64,000 bases of DNA from NCBI GenBank assembly GCA_017651245.1, contig JAGCDQ010000050.1, positions 23,532 through 87,531 of the forward strand, written 5' to 3'. Source of the stretch: Bacteroidaceae bacterium (lineage in GTDB: Bacteria; Bacteroidota; Bacteroidia; Bacteroidales; Bacteroidaceae). A model generated the notes under the pieces. It was not told the origin of the DNA. It saw only the letters and a program-made list of their open reading frames with translations, and searched no databases. The number at the start of each line of letters is the position of its first letter. The first letter of the stretch is position 1. Positions 14,001-20,240 of the stretch are shown here, in pieces. The position numbers and the translations under genes were made by a program.

Positions 14001-14004
14001 TCAT
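2005..14004 (-). CDS. Giant GGN-repeat (solenoid-like) secreted surface protein, T9SS-type C-terminus
   Basis: This 3999-residue protein starts with a clear signal peptide (MKKILTILLLCLSVSLMQAQ). Residues about 25-2010 hold roughly forty turns of [VIL][FY]GGG-x(N/x) separated by 25-60 residues (NVYGGGNAGDM, SVFGGARMANV, YVYGGNDISGI, RVFGGNNKVAM), as expected for a beta-solenoid. Residues about 1905-1965 and 2545-2720 carry a second repeat type (AYVATETV, AFVCIGSLKL, AYICTETGKY). Residues about 3145-3250 are GLUG-like (FGGNLHGDGHTISGLTSSLFG). The last 75 residues end TGVYIIRAAGGKYNKKITVK, which resembles a type A T9SS sorting domain. It lies downstream of the fimbrillin genes and couples by ATGA to the next gene. 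I infer a long cell-surface or fibre-associated adhesin. I know of no established function for this repeat type. The ORF is intact, without frameshifts. Confidence 0.9.
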   Translation of the reverse strand: MKKILTILLLCLSVSLMQAQITIGGNVYGGGNAGDMMGNTTVTVYAGDINGSVFGGARMANVDGQTFVNIDGARMSGDILINYVYGGNDISGIIKHVNNESTTTPFTPKTTAIDYTYNAFIQTTSERKVTTGEGQSASTTQPYKIFIGQLYGGGNGDYDYTKITDGENAGKYRVTKTENETTTEVAAAVDALPEIDKAYLELNGGTIAHVYGGGNAATVKKNTTICIDNTSDVTTSITDASGTDILNDAAGTRLKAMGINTTQIHANSAAYQFGRVFGGNNKVAMDIRPTWGLLSGKIRDLYSGGNAGDMTHENGIFLAVNSDDMEVGNVYGGCRMANVNPDKRTITAEKIEGVDCPAGYAARVHIGGGKIDNVYGGNDISGMIYGGNAVGIHSSIKGNVYGGGNGSYYYTDNSDLQSSDLYRDFYYPTPSGKSSVEALNDYRPNAEAVSVRLIGTKSKPTIIGGSVYCGGNSATLQSSSSEARAELKIGAYVYADNVFLGSNGENMITEDVLKQFKASVTINGTSYPFSKIDLTESDQMKTYMKGCEMDIKPRVVFDPDYVNYSTYFGSFYCGGNVGSVMTDGMNTVDFHYNVIIYNKLVGGCNNAYVPEQYDGETKLNAAYDGGLIGSPDDAAEGKIGNKLTLNLSGLEIRPMRWKDPNDKSKLLEWNVVKVGTNEKDETPTTIPTDGKSTEDDLNRRLLGGNIYGGCYSSGHVNGNVIININAALMDPNVLFDKVTEDSEGEAVLYGDNVLEQDEMKYNIEERRTGVILGRQGMDVLGSALNVFGGGKGKGTEIWGSTTINLNKGYTFQIFGGSEEGVIGKSTGTSTADDYTYDEATGKYAFNGKQYENDANYSCTVNLKGGQAGVSKTSTENHPDMADCEFIYGGGFLGPICGNTIVNLGNGRLFNSFAGSCNADILGHTETYVGRQIQDNGTVTGGFPFVRDYVYGGNDLGGRILNTADFTNRIRNEVAGLTLPGQDAAKEVSAYMEYAQGHALGLFGGCYGTYDYTDSEYREFFNADGIAKSGYTKPRMDNAFVNFRPTLSNALLSNSNNKVTKIYGSGQGYPGDSDRDIMQDRSYILIDIPQTMTNYSSMEVFGAGAWSGLGMRTYVAPTATPDATEKAALDKVSAIIDLPRGQINAVYGGSYEEGFTRRTVVNVPAKSTIKLNKLFGGAYGIDNNTVCDVYETNVTWSSVEGRVGSIYGGNNNARRTLYGRVNINSPVWSDTEKGYMASVYGAGFGENCWSQYTEVNLNKGTQVYMVYGGGQNGRVSNVATAKQEYGEAKLKIADEYIVGTNHYTYTDNGLANALAKPRHDGKKYNTNVIINKGAIVGSYVAGYTPGFQVTGGYAYGGGMGSANKNRSGDVNGTTYIALLGGNVEKDIVAAGSVGSVFDRYGGLTDDFGQPFEASTTVYVAAGVVRNVFGGGYMGSVGKHKTTTTLMKDGEVVKDKNNQPVMIEVDADLNASTTGDIPAQANVIIGIREDQTAANKQAAMDYVTSESNTNGTEYGFFNGVPAIQRNVYGGGEGEEGKGGRGGAVFGTANVVLNNGRIGYDYLNDDFVEKLNDETWTVSDSIGRLKDYGNIFGGGYSDKSNVDETNIKIWGGIIRGSVHGGGEIAAVGRGSTKESGDVNHVREFEGIYRAGKTHVEMYNGHVLRNIFGGGKGYNVLGFGGSNDLYTDGYVFGQTEVFIHGGEVGTSEAVREGYNYGNVFGGGDLGYVYSMGYDNQLSRKTETGSPNHYYYYYNDGNEDKLIEDCKVVVSPYLQVKAASGFNSHPQFDYVGTDELNMLSKDKLDWKDLYTGDKTTNDDTKERGVLIHNAVFGGGNVSSNSDTHYANATTVFGNTTATLYDCYHRDFITVGTEHTGGLYGGGNLSVVEGYRELNVTNYGTDYYGLSSRITLEEYRDLSNRERAYFQLEYVCKGGVAEKIVDNVTKYGVYIGGEFYENGQRVKEDDFEKLKNKDGFNAANWEQFGFCSIYAGRLLNTIQRADFCGVYGSRMVLQGAKDRVAEVGEDIDYTINRVGELSLNKQRSMISTDTGAEAEHGNYFGIYSVVNYLGNLTSDVKFGDPYVDSDGHTVSGQTYYSYKKARPTGNDRNYGTSPNQVALASGVFLELTTEKTETNPNKEKEYGYITGVIELDLINVKRATEGGGFVYAKNEHRVPLFYPNKKNVILSEYNNQKIISGQELRDEARTYKQYRYSSDQEGDWTSSGSYIISGDTQENLYKEQDIETSGNFIHPSNKRIVDDCYPINNAYIIGEDPYSKAHYWYVKGSVYVYDQVVSAYTGSANAYSKDVHLPLTITAASNGRLKLLNVKPNLYAYYFEEGKKIGTNGNDGKAWVNNNSDMYQLNDVITWWDWNNLSVADKKLFVPETVVNCKPCKIDGTEYAVGEYVMLPTDINTFKTATHTITDVEGNAFENEQGQAMTYNAVVDDLFRMSNNIGHDSGYVLTFDMDTPKVWDDWYSPVSGASTYTGNSTTDTRITKVAYDALTTGKNSYVEGPTFSPKTTDVYGQRDYAEGDIVTKAVYDKTESGYGKEKMDEAYVATETVNYTYKGTNKTVNPGTAIPLAEYNTLSSSAQSVQSAFAKAFVCIGSLKLAEEKYLLNGDLLTAGEIAALKTTYTDVPADEIDAVFTEAYICTETGKYGGQKYFATNNYSAKESWCSLSESDRIDEEGEDKFIFNYDALDLFADPNYLDFYDETQIKTTEQAYHSPYSDLVPVEYSAVYKEDTSRELHFTDGTTRTFTKGATLSRTEFESIRNDKRYYARIETSSTATVAYIAIDNFTDNGEPYGRGQVVDEDVYTANPGKVKQVTDLTPGTTTYYCLEKHNEGSTEVKEGNRIDESKYNNDLIDDQQYFTIQGQEPTETTTLYVNRESDIRDLTTEKVITVVYQYTYYENGDNGDIKLTNELHVVNIHLQLESGAPSIGTLNEPPIVLPGSAVGLDRPEVRAGIYEVLINGWELYSNKNDADHHRNGVPFVNNSTPVYWYQNMDHYIAFYSKTYLGKTYSNCVPVRVANYHDLGDIMERYKENHLYIDRADVDRPCKIYVNDYSSLSNDDPRKDKNGLDELKNLFDLSLLTPSESELDENGLIKSGTFVGHAPLDSHVKGAENLDIILRTDIDGSVPEGSPARTSIAAGIEDTDPCFGGNLHGDGHTISGLTSSLFGKLCGNVYNLGVTGSFTSAGVADAGDGFVENCWVKSDATALPDGASKVNAVFGNPNDPEHPGCTQVVNCYYPESNAALYNDNGSAANYARKMSDKAFYDGELTYNLNGFYLGKRYYDGSGLTSGKSYQYFPANVDGTLPTNETGTQNVTSTSYYPATYTYYTPQGTAQGTAETPKLGYVEHRFYDGDFRYADGTIPEGYNIRRQESGDLDADGNKIVTWAPIWPDDYLFFGQTLTYGYVEGSPHQDLPSIINKANERLLTTEGSNRVYRAPAYFRSGKMQMTHFNSNAVFAQTMNGDATKIAHKGMTAIDFTGGNGDVVANGYKVGLQTSAPYNNIEGGAFYPPLLDDGGLTAFQNVNLTKNLLVYTAAKSTDSEAPLTASLKTANVVSAKLHDFAYEEGDAIGEGYVAGKETYRTVAEWDRSSNYDQMSGHWVQKSGDGYISTLDHFLVDKHDFNAPIKYQFTGDKRMWYQRAPDKFVDIEKGWDGVSLPFTADIVTTNVKGEITHFYSGSASVDKTSKTKVGHEYWLREFKEGGTLSSDNKVYTANFEYPTGTAADDDKTVTNTFLWDYYYEAKAGHNLKDANNDTYQTYYNDSRTYNDYARLTSGIPYIIGFPGATYYEFDLSGNFSPAHTAGWSKVDKDLAKQVITFASAENATIEVSDGATGVQQDKYAFMPSYLNMELEAGTNSYVLASDGGSYDKVPAEGDAVKVDAFRPYFVEASTGNGAKRRMAERIVFDMSDTSFAFEDHDPTKGEVGGELRFYTQKLLVGVESSLQDATDVLIINTGGQTIASFTIQPGETIETQIPNTGVYIIRAAGGKYNKKITVK

Positions 14005-14047
14005 CTTCTTTTCTATAACCTTAACGTTAATCCTCTACTCTCAACCT

Positions 14048-15157
14048 TTAATTATAATCTAATACCGGTGGGTTATCCAAATCTGGGTCTGACAATACAT
14101 TGAGGAAAGTGGGATTCACCGTCAGATTGACGGTTTTCCATTCACCTCGCGTTATATATCCATTAGGCAGTTTATTCTCTACCTTGCAATCTTCACGAAT
14201 CAAGTTTCCCTTCCTGTCATAAACATCATATGTACAAAGAAGAACTAATGAGTTGATGTTGGTAGGTGCTGGTAATACCATCATCTTCTTTATTTCTTCC
14301 GAATTGGGCTCTGTTAAAACCTTTGCAGTAGTCGTTAATTCTAACCCCTCATGTTCAAAAAATGTAACATTATTATTCCCTTCTCCTTTAAAATATGTAA
14401 TATTGTCGATTGGCTTATCATCGGAAGGTTTCAAAGTAATTGCGGCTGAATAGGAGGAAGGCACGTCTTTTAGTTCCAGCTTCTTCAATCTAATTGTACG
14501 CAATTGGCTATAAGTTTCATCTATCTTAATGGTGAAACTAAGTGCGCCATAGAAATGGTGCAACAGCATATAAGCAAAATTCTGATTTTTAGGCTTTCCT
14601 TCGTATTTATAACTACCTGGCTTAAAATTGGCAGATACCGCTACTTGTTCAGATTCAGCCTGCTCAACACCAACGATGAGACAGATATCTTTATCCGAAA
14701 CAGCCTCTAATCCTTCCAACGTCATAATTGCACCATTAGCATAATAACTGCTGCTTCCTGCTAAATAATCAATGGATGAACCTGTTACTGCAGAGGAGGG
14801 TGTGAAACCATAAATATAATAGGTTTCGCCCTCTTGTATCTTAAAGGCAGAACTCCATTTTGTTGTCGTTGCACTATATCTGAATGTAGCTTTAGCCGCA
14901 CTTGGTTGTTCCCCGATGGTTGTCATATAGGCTGTAATGGGTGCGTCTGTATAAAAATGATAGTCTGAAGTGGCACGTGTCCCTAAACTTTCTCCGTTTC
15001 CATAGTTCTGTGAATAGGCAAACAGCTGGAGCGTTTCCTCTTCTTGCCGATCCTGCTCGGGGTCTTCAGAGCACGCAAACAGCAGACAGACCATCCCAGT
15101 CATGAGAAGTCCTGCCAGCATTTTGCTGTACCATTGTTCTATTTGTTTCCTATTCAT
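14048..15157 (-). CDS. Fimbrillin-like lipoprotein (369 aa)
   Basis: A lipoprotein signal precedes a lipobox at LLFAC29. A Thr-Arg-Ala site (GTRATSDY, R61) follows the first predicted strand, the usual place where type V pilins are cut during maturation. The size, the beta-rich body with repeated GETYYIYGFTPSS-type strands, and the operon position suit a Mfa1/FimA-like or Mfa_like_1 protein. I chose the ATG at 15157 because the longer frame begins with GTG inside the upstream gene; the chosen start lies 22 bp past that gene's stop. It ends 43 bp before the giant gene. It could be a minor or tip pilin. The exact family is not certain from sequence alone. Confidence 0.75.
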   Translation of the reverse strand: MNRKQIEQWYSKMLAGLLMTGMVCLLFACSEDPEQDRQEEETLQLFAYSQNYGNGESLGTRATSDYHFYTDAPITAYMTTIGEQPSAAKATFRYSATTTKWSSAFKIQEGETYYIYGFTPSSAVTGSSIDYLAGSSSYYANGAIMTLEGLEAVSDKDICLIVGVEQAESEQVAVSANFKPGSYKYEGKPKNQNFAYMLLHHFYGALSFTIKIDETYSQLRTIRLKKLELKDVPSSYSAAITLKPSDDKPIDNITYFKGEGNNNVTFFEHEGLELTTTAKVLTEPNSEEIKKMMVLPAPTNINSLVLLCTYDVYDRKGNLIREDCKVENKLPNGYITRGEWKTVNLTVNPTFLNVLSDPDLDNPPVLDYN

Positions 15158-15179
15158 ACTTATTCTCTTGTATTCTTTT

Positions 15180-16391
15180 TCACCAATTATACAACTCACG
15201 GTTGTCTGTCACTTCTGTCCAAGGCTTCACAAAGACGGTCAGCACATCCAATCCTCCAGAACCATAGTAGGCGTAGACAATCCAAGAGTGATTGCGACTA
15301 AAACCGAGAGGCGTCACCATGGAGAAAGTCTTCGTCTGCTCGGTTCCCTCCTCCCCCATCTGATAAGAAATGGTGCCACGAAGCATTTTATTAGTCTCAC
15401 GAAAATAGAAAGGACCTATCTGGGTGAGTTCTTTTTTATCAGGTTCAGACACCGTTCCATTCACACCACCATCAATCTTATCTTCATAATCTTGTGCTGT
15501 GGAGAAAACCAATGGGTCATAGACATAATTCGAAGGGTCTTCACTTTCTTTAATGGACGAAAGCGGATCTGAGCTGTCTATCAATGTTGTTACACCAGAT
15601 ACGTAAGTGCTCCCTATTCTATATGCGTTTCCATCATTTCCCAAGAAGAAATATTCTTCGGTTGGAAAACCATAATCAACTTCCTCCACTTTACCATTCA
15701 AGGTAAGGCCTGTAATAATCAGTTTCTCGCTCTCTTCGACACCCTGCTGCTGACTAAATACAAAACGTACCTTTGATACAGCTCGCTGAAGTTGCACTTT
15801 TGCCATACCTTCATAACTATCTGTTCCTATTCGGAGGACAGGATTCGTACCCACCACTTCCTGATTCAGCAAAACACCCGACATGGGCAGACCTGCTGTG
15901 GGCACAGACGACACTAACGTTGTCGTTGTCGTTCCAAAGTAATTAGTACCTATCATCGCGGCATCAAGTGTTGCACGAGTGGTCTCTCCGTCAAACGTCA
16001 GATTCACCGCAGCCGTATTAGCAGCCACATAAACATCCACATTGGGTTTGGTGGCTGCGTCTGCAAACTCCTTGCTCACAGCCATCTGATAAACCTTACC
16101 ATCGGCTGTTGGCAATTCCGTTGGGCATAAATAGCCCACCAATTTCCCATCGTCATGCGCAAACACCCAAATCTGGAGCGAAGTGATGGCACTCTCACCC
16201 TCAATCGGATTCACCAACAGATCTCCCGCACGAGTGGGCATCGGTCTTTCAGGAGCATAGACATAGAAAGTGATGACTGTCGGACGTTCTTCCACCCCAT
16301 TGTTATCATCATGATGAGAAGAACAAGCGGTCAGGAGCAGCATCAGCATGCTGCCCAACAACCATCCAATATGTTTTGTCTCACACTTCAT
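15180..16391 (-). CDS. Fimbrillin-like lipoprotein (403 aa)
   Basis: MKCETKHIGWLLGSMLMLLLTAC is a lipoprotein signal with the lipid-modified Cys at 23. The first strand VITFYVYAPERP is followed by a Thr-Arg-Ala site at R54 (MPTRAGDLL). The next stretch, SAITSLQIWVFAHDDGKLVGY, is typical of FimA/Mfa-type fimbrillins, as is the C-terminal pattern NHSWIVYAYYGSGGLDVLTVFVKPW. It is therefore the most recognisable pilin-like member of the locus. The ATG at 16391 is preferred over 16448, which would overlap the upstream gene by 40 bp; the chosen start leaves a 17-bp gap. It probably forms part of a type V pilus, as a shaft, accessory or tip subunit. Which of these cannot be read from the sequence. 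Confidence 0.8.
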   Translation of the reverse strand: MKCETKHIGWLLGSMLMLLLTACSSHHDDNNGVEERPTVITFYVYAPERPMPTRAGDLLVNPIEGESAITSLQIWVFAHDDGKLVGYLCPTELPTADGKVYQMAVSKEFADAATKPNVDVYVAANTAAVNLTFDGETTRATLDAAMIGTNYFGTTTTTLVSSVPTAGLPMSGVLLNQEVVGTNPVLRIGTDSYEGMAKVQLQRAVSKVRFVFSQQQGVEESEKLIITGLTLNGKVEEVDYGFPTEEYFFLGNDGNAYRIGSTYVSGVTTLIDSSDPLSSIKESEDPSNYVYDPLVFSTAQDYEDKIDGGVNGTVSEPDKKELTQIGPFYFRETNKMLRGTISYQMGEEGTEQTKTFSMVTPLGFSRNHSWIVYAYYGSGGLDVLTVFVKPWTEVTDNRELYNW

Positions 16392-16408
16392 CGCTTTAAA
16401 CTCCTCTT

Positions 16409-18115
16409 TTAATCTAATTGTATATAGACAGGTTCTGTCTGTATCCATTTATTGACCAACTGCACCCCGATTTCCAAACGAGGCGATAACAGATTAGGCA
16501 TTACATTATAGGCACGCTTTAATGAGTTCTCTTCATCGAATTTCATCTTCACCTCTGTCACACGGTCTTGCGTAAACACACGATCCTTGTAAGCTATCTC
16601 AGTTGACTTATCAGCAGGATCCAATTTACCTATCAAGTAAAACTTTGTGTTGGGATAGATGATACCATCTTTACCCTCAAATGATTGTCCTGTTTTGTTT
16701 TCAAACTCAAGGATAATGGTCACTTTCTCGTTATTATGCGACTGCAAGACCAAAGTATTGGAAATGTGACCACTGACATTATTATCATAGATAAATCGAA
16801 GGTCAAAATCTGTACTTTCTTCACCTTCTGGTTCTATTGGTTTAAAGTCATAACCCACAGTATGCTGCCCGCCAATGATGATACCTGTCAAAGGCATAGT
16901 TGCTTGGTAATAGGTGATGTCGTTTTCCTTACTATCCTTCAAGATCTTACCATCAGCTGCTTCCAACGTCATTTTCAATCGAGCTACCCCATACTGGATA
17001 GGGTCTTTCAGTGCCACCGCTTTGGTATTGCCACTCACAGGACTTCTGCCGGGATAGTTGGCTAATACTTGATTCCAAGTCTCCGTTGACGTTGAGCTAT
17101 AGACACTCTTGGCTACCTCTTCATTCGATGTGTACAATTGACTGTTACCAAAATAGTAAAGCTCTGCAGGATAAGTAAAGCGAGCAATGGAATTGATGGC
17201 TACCTCCGTAGTGGCAATAATCTGCGGAACGAAAGCACCCTTGATATTATTCAACATCGCTTCGCTGTCCCATTTGAGCGCAGCAGCACCATCTGGCAAA
17301 CCTATGCTGGCAGGATAGTTGCCAAGACTGGGAGTGCCAATGGCAGTAAGAATGGCGGTCTTAATATCGCTATCGTCCAACTTCTCTATTTCAGTCTTCA
17401 ATTCATTCACGTAAGCGGTTACACTGGCTGAAGAACCTGCCAAAAGAGCATTGCTCTGATTGCCCTGACCCGTGAAGTTCAGGTAGAAGGCACGCAGTTT
17501 AGAATCAGTCGTCGTTGACCAACCTGTTGCACGAGCAATGGTCGTCATATAATCTGCAATGGTCTGTGCACCTGTGGGAGCACTTGTTCCCGTGTACATC
17601 TGTTCCAGTTCAAAAGAGATATTGGCAGGAAACATGTCAGTTGGATAAGTTGCTTTGAGTGTACCATTATAAGCCTTATTGGTCATCTCTGTATTCGTTG
17701 ATGAAACAGAAGGAATGGCTCTACCATAAAACAGCACAGCGTTCGTGCCCCTCATGAAAGAACAGTTGTTATAATAGTAAAACCAACTAACCGACTTTGG
17801 GTAGTTATCTTCTGCCAGTCCACTCACAAAGAAGGCTTTCGGTCGATCGGTCTTTTGCACCCCATTGGCTGGATTGCTTACCGCAAAGGGAATGATCATG
17901 ACATCCTGCATGCCACGATAGGGAGTGCTTTCAATCTGTAGCACCTCATTGGCCATACGAGTCTGAGGTTGGGCAGATTGCGACAAAGAGAAAGCTACAC
18001 TGACATCGACACGGTCCTCCACTCCGTCATTGGGGGTATCATCAGACATACACGAACTGAGTGCCTGCACTACCAGCACAGGCATCAGCATCATGTATGT
18101 TGTCCATCTTCTCAT
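16409..18115 (-). CDS. Fimbrillin-like lipoprotein paralogue D (568 aa)
   Basis: This is the most diverged of four paralogues in the operon. The lipobox is ALSSC22, and a Thr-Arg-Met site lies at R53 (PQTRMANEV). Shared signatures in order: YRGMQDVMIIPF, GTNAVLFYGRAI, GYPASIGLP-type segment (YPASIGLPDGAAALKW), YPAELYYFGNSQL, KDPIQYGVARLKM, LTGIIIGGQHTVGYDFKP, and IYPNTKFYLIGKLDP. The C-terminal strand is weaker than in its relatives (IGVQLVNKWIQ). It lacks the acidic calcium-loop insert of paralogues B and C. The start is the ATG at 18115; the longer frame begins with TTG. Inferred role: subunit of a type V-like pilus. Confidence 0.75.
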   Translation of the reverse strand: MRRWTTYMMLMPVLVVQALSSCMSDDTPNDGVEDRVDVSVAFSLSQSAQPQTRMANEVLQIESTPYRGMQDVMIIPFAVSNPANGVQKTDRPKAFFVSGLAEDNYPKSVSWFYYYNNCSFMRGTNAVLFYGRAIPSVSSTNTEMTNKAYNGTLKATYPTDMFPANISFELEQMYTGTSAPTGAQTIADYMTTIARATGWSTTTDSKLRAFYLNFTGQGNQSNALLAGSSASVTAYVNELKTEIEKLDDSDIKTAILTAIGTPSLGNYPASIGLPDGAAALKWDSEAMLNNIKGAFVPQIIATTEVAINSIARFTYPAELYYFGNSQLYTSNEEVAKSVYSSTSTETWNQVLANYPGRSPVSGNTKAVALKDPIQYGVARLKMTLEAADGKILKDSKENDITYYQATMPLTGIIIGGQHTVGYDFKPIEPEGEESTDFDLRFIYDNNVSGHISNTLVLQSHNNEKVTIILEFENKTGQSFEGKDGIIYPNTKFYLIGKLDPADKSTEIAYKDRVFTQDRVTEVKMKFDEENSLKRAYNVMPNLLSPRLEIGVQLVNKWIQTEPVYIQLD

Positions 18116-18139
18116 CACAAGTTCCCCCAAAATGATGGA

Positions 18140-20197
18140 TTAAATTTCAGGATTCAGCGTCAGGCCTTCCTTCCATTCGAGGTTGACAGAAGTACCCAAC
18201 TCAATACCAGGACTAGTCAAGTCAGGAACACCATTGGTGGCATTGCCCAGACCTTCTGGAATAGGAGGCACATCTGGATAGTTACCGTCAGCATCAGGAA
18301 CAATGGGGAGATCTACTTCACCATCATTATCAGTATCCCAACCAGGACCACCATGAGCAGGATCTGAGATAAATTTATCATTCTTACCATCACCATTGAT
18401 ATCATAGTCCTCATCTGCCACGCCATCACCATTTTTATCAACACCTATGATATTATCATCCTCATCTTTCAGATACACATCTGGAATATCATCATCGTTA
18501 CGGTCCACAGAAGTGGAACCATTCTTGATGGTGACCGTCAATTTCGTCACATAATCCTGCTGTATGATTTTATCAAGCGTACCAGCCTGATAGTTGCCTG
18601 CATCATGTGGGTCAAGTCTCACTGCCATATAGAAAGTTCCACCTGCAGGAATGACACCGTCGGCACCTACAAACTCTGCACCACCATTGACCAACTCAAT
18701 AGCAGCGTAAACCACTTGGTTGGCTTCTGTTTCGAGAGCCAACGTCTGATTGGCAAATGTCGTATAGTTAGGCTTGGCAATAATGTTGTCACCCGACATC
18801 TCCCTATCATAAATTGTCATGTAGTCGGCATCTGTAGGACGGAAATTATAGCCCACACTGGTCTGACCACCAATCAGGATACCTGTCAACTTATAACCAT
18901 CACCTACATTCACTTCCTTACCACGAGCATCACGGAAGACTGATTCTTCACCCATCTTGACTTTGGTCTCAATACGGCCCACACCATATTCGGCTGGATA
19001 CTGGAGCGCAATAGATTGCGTACCAGCTTTCACCTCATCAGCTGCATTATTATAGACACTGCTGATTACCTCTTCCCATTTACTTGCTTTATCATACTTG
19101 TCAGACTTTATGTCGAAAGCAGCCTTCAATGGTGTGTTCACATAGTACCATAAAGCAGGAGGGTAAACATAATCCGTCAACTTCAAGTCAAAGTTTCTGG
19201 TATAACGAACCGACACATCCTTGAATTTCTTGTCAGTGGAATTCCAACGAACACGCACCGCACCATCAGGCAGACCTATATTAGCTGGGTAACCTTTATA
19301 TTCACTCTTCAACGATACAGGCTCACCATTGACAGGTGCTGAATTGGGATCACACGCATTCTCAATCTTTTTCTTGATGGCATTCACGATAGCACGAGCT
19401 GGATCATTGTTCTGGACGAAGTCCATTGAAAAATACAACTTACCCAACAAAACTGCGAGATTGTCAGACGAATAAGTCGAGATGCAGGTGAATCGCTTAT
19501 AAAGGGTCGCCAAGGTCAGATTAGTAGTAGTGCGCCATTCATTGTGCTCTGCATCTATGCCTTCCACCTTCGTGTTAGCCAAATCATTCAGCAAGTTTAC
19601 GATGTTTTTTCCTATCGCATTATTGGCTTGCTCTGCTTCGCTGGTATTAATCTGCTCCAGATAGAACTTGATATCATTAGGTTTGGTGAACTCCTCTTCC
19701 GTCAGTCCCTCAGCATGCAGAATGCCATAATGGAATTTTTCGTCCATCGTGCTGATAGCCACTTCTTCTTCCTTGTCAATAGCCTTGCCATAGAACAGGA
19801 AGTTTTTAGTGCCCACAGGAACAAACTGGTTAGCATAAACCTTGTAGTTGACGGCACCAGGACTGTTCAATGCATTGACAGCACTCAGATTCAGAATATC
19901 TGAAATTTTTTCTGTTGACTTCGTTGGCTCTTTATCAAAAGGAATGAGACGTATGTTGTCGATTCCTCGGAAATCCGCCACTTTACCAGAACTTTGGGTC
20001 ACAGCGTCACTCATACGGGTACCCACCACTGTACGAGGGATGGAAAGAACAAACTCTGACTTCACGCCAACATTGCCATTGTCATCGATAACCACTTGGT
20101 TGTTCTCTCCTACATCGCTGGAGGAACAAGCCGTGAATGCTGTTGTGCCTACGAAAGCTATCGCGATCATCAAGGCAGAAGATTGAATCTTTTTCAT
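18140..20197 (-). CDS. Fimbrillin-like lipoprotein paralogue C with Ca-loop insert (685 aa)
   Basis: The lipobox is FTAC24 and the Thr-Arg-Met site is at R61 (VGTRMSDAV). Shared paralogue signatures: FRGIDNIRLIPF, GTKNFLFYGKAI, YPANIGLPDGAVRVRW, YVYPPALWYYVNTPL, YPAEYGVGRIETK, LTGILIGGQTSVGYNFRP, and GADGVIPAGGTFYMAVRLDP. Unlike paralogues A and D it has a long acidic insert (residues about 562-645) with DxNxDGxxD loops (DKNGDGVADEDYDINGDG, DTDNDGEVD), similar to dockerin or thrombospondin type 3 calcium-binding loops. The C-terminus LGTSVNLEWKEGLTLN matches that of the other paralogues. It is probably a pilus subunit stabilised or spaced by calcium, by inference. Confidence 0.78.
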   Translation of the reverse strand: MKKIQSSALMIAIAFVGTTAFTACSSSDVGENNQVVIDDNGNVGVKSEFVLSIPRTVVGTRMSDAVTQSSGKVADFRGIDNIRLIPFDKEPTKSTEKISDILNLSAVNALNSPGAVNYKVYANQFVPVGTKNFLFYGKAIDKEEEVAISTMDEKFHYGILHAEGLTEEEFTKPNDIKFYLEQINTSEAEQANNAIGKNIVNLLNDLANTKVEGIDAEHNEWRTTTNLTLATLYKRFTCISTYSSDNLAVLLGKLYFSMDFVQNNDPARAIVNAIKKKIENACDPNSAPVNGEPVSLKSEYKGYPANIGLPDGAVRVRWNSTDKKFKDVSVRYTRNFDLKLTDYVYPPALWYYVNTPLKAAFDIKSDKYDKASKWEEVISSVYNNAADEVKAGTQSIALQYPAEYGVGRIETKVKMGEESVFRDARGKEVNVGDGYKLTGILIGGQTSVGYNFRPTDADYMTIYDREMSGDNIIAKPNYTTFANQTLALETEANQVVYAAIELVNGGAEFVGADGVIPAGGTFYMAVRLDPHDAGNYQAGTLDKIIQQDYVTKLTVTIKNGSTSVDRNDDDIPDVYLKDEDDNIIGVDKNGDGVADEDYDINGDGKNDKFISDPAHGGPGWDTDNDGEVDLPIVPDADGNYPDVPPIPEGLGNATNGVPDLTSPGIELGTSVNLEWKEGLTLNPEI

Positions 20198-20240
20198 ACT
20201 TATTACGTTTTGATTTTTATTCTATTCCTATTTATCTATA

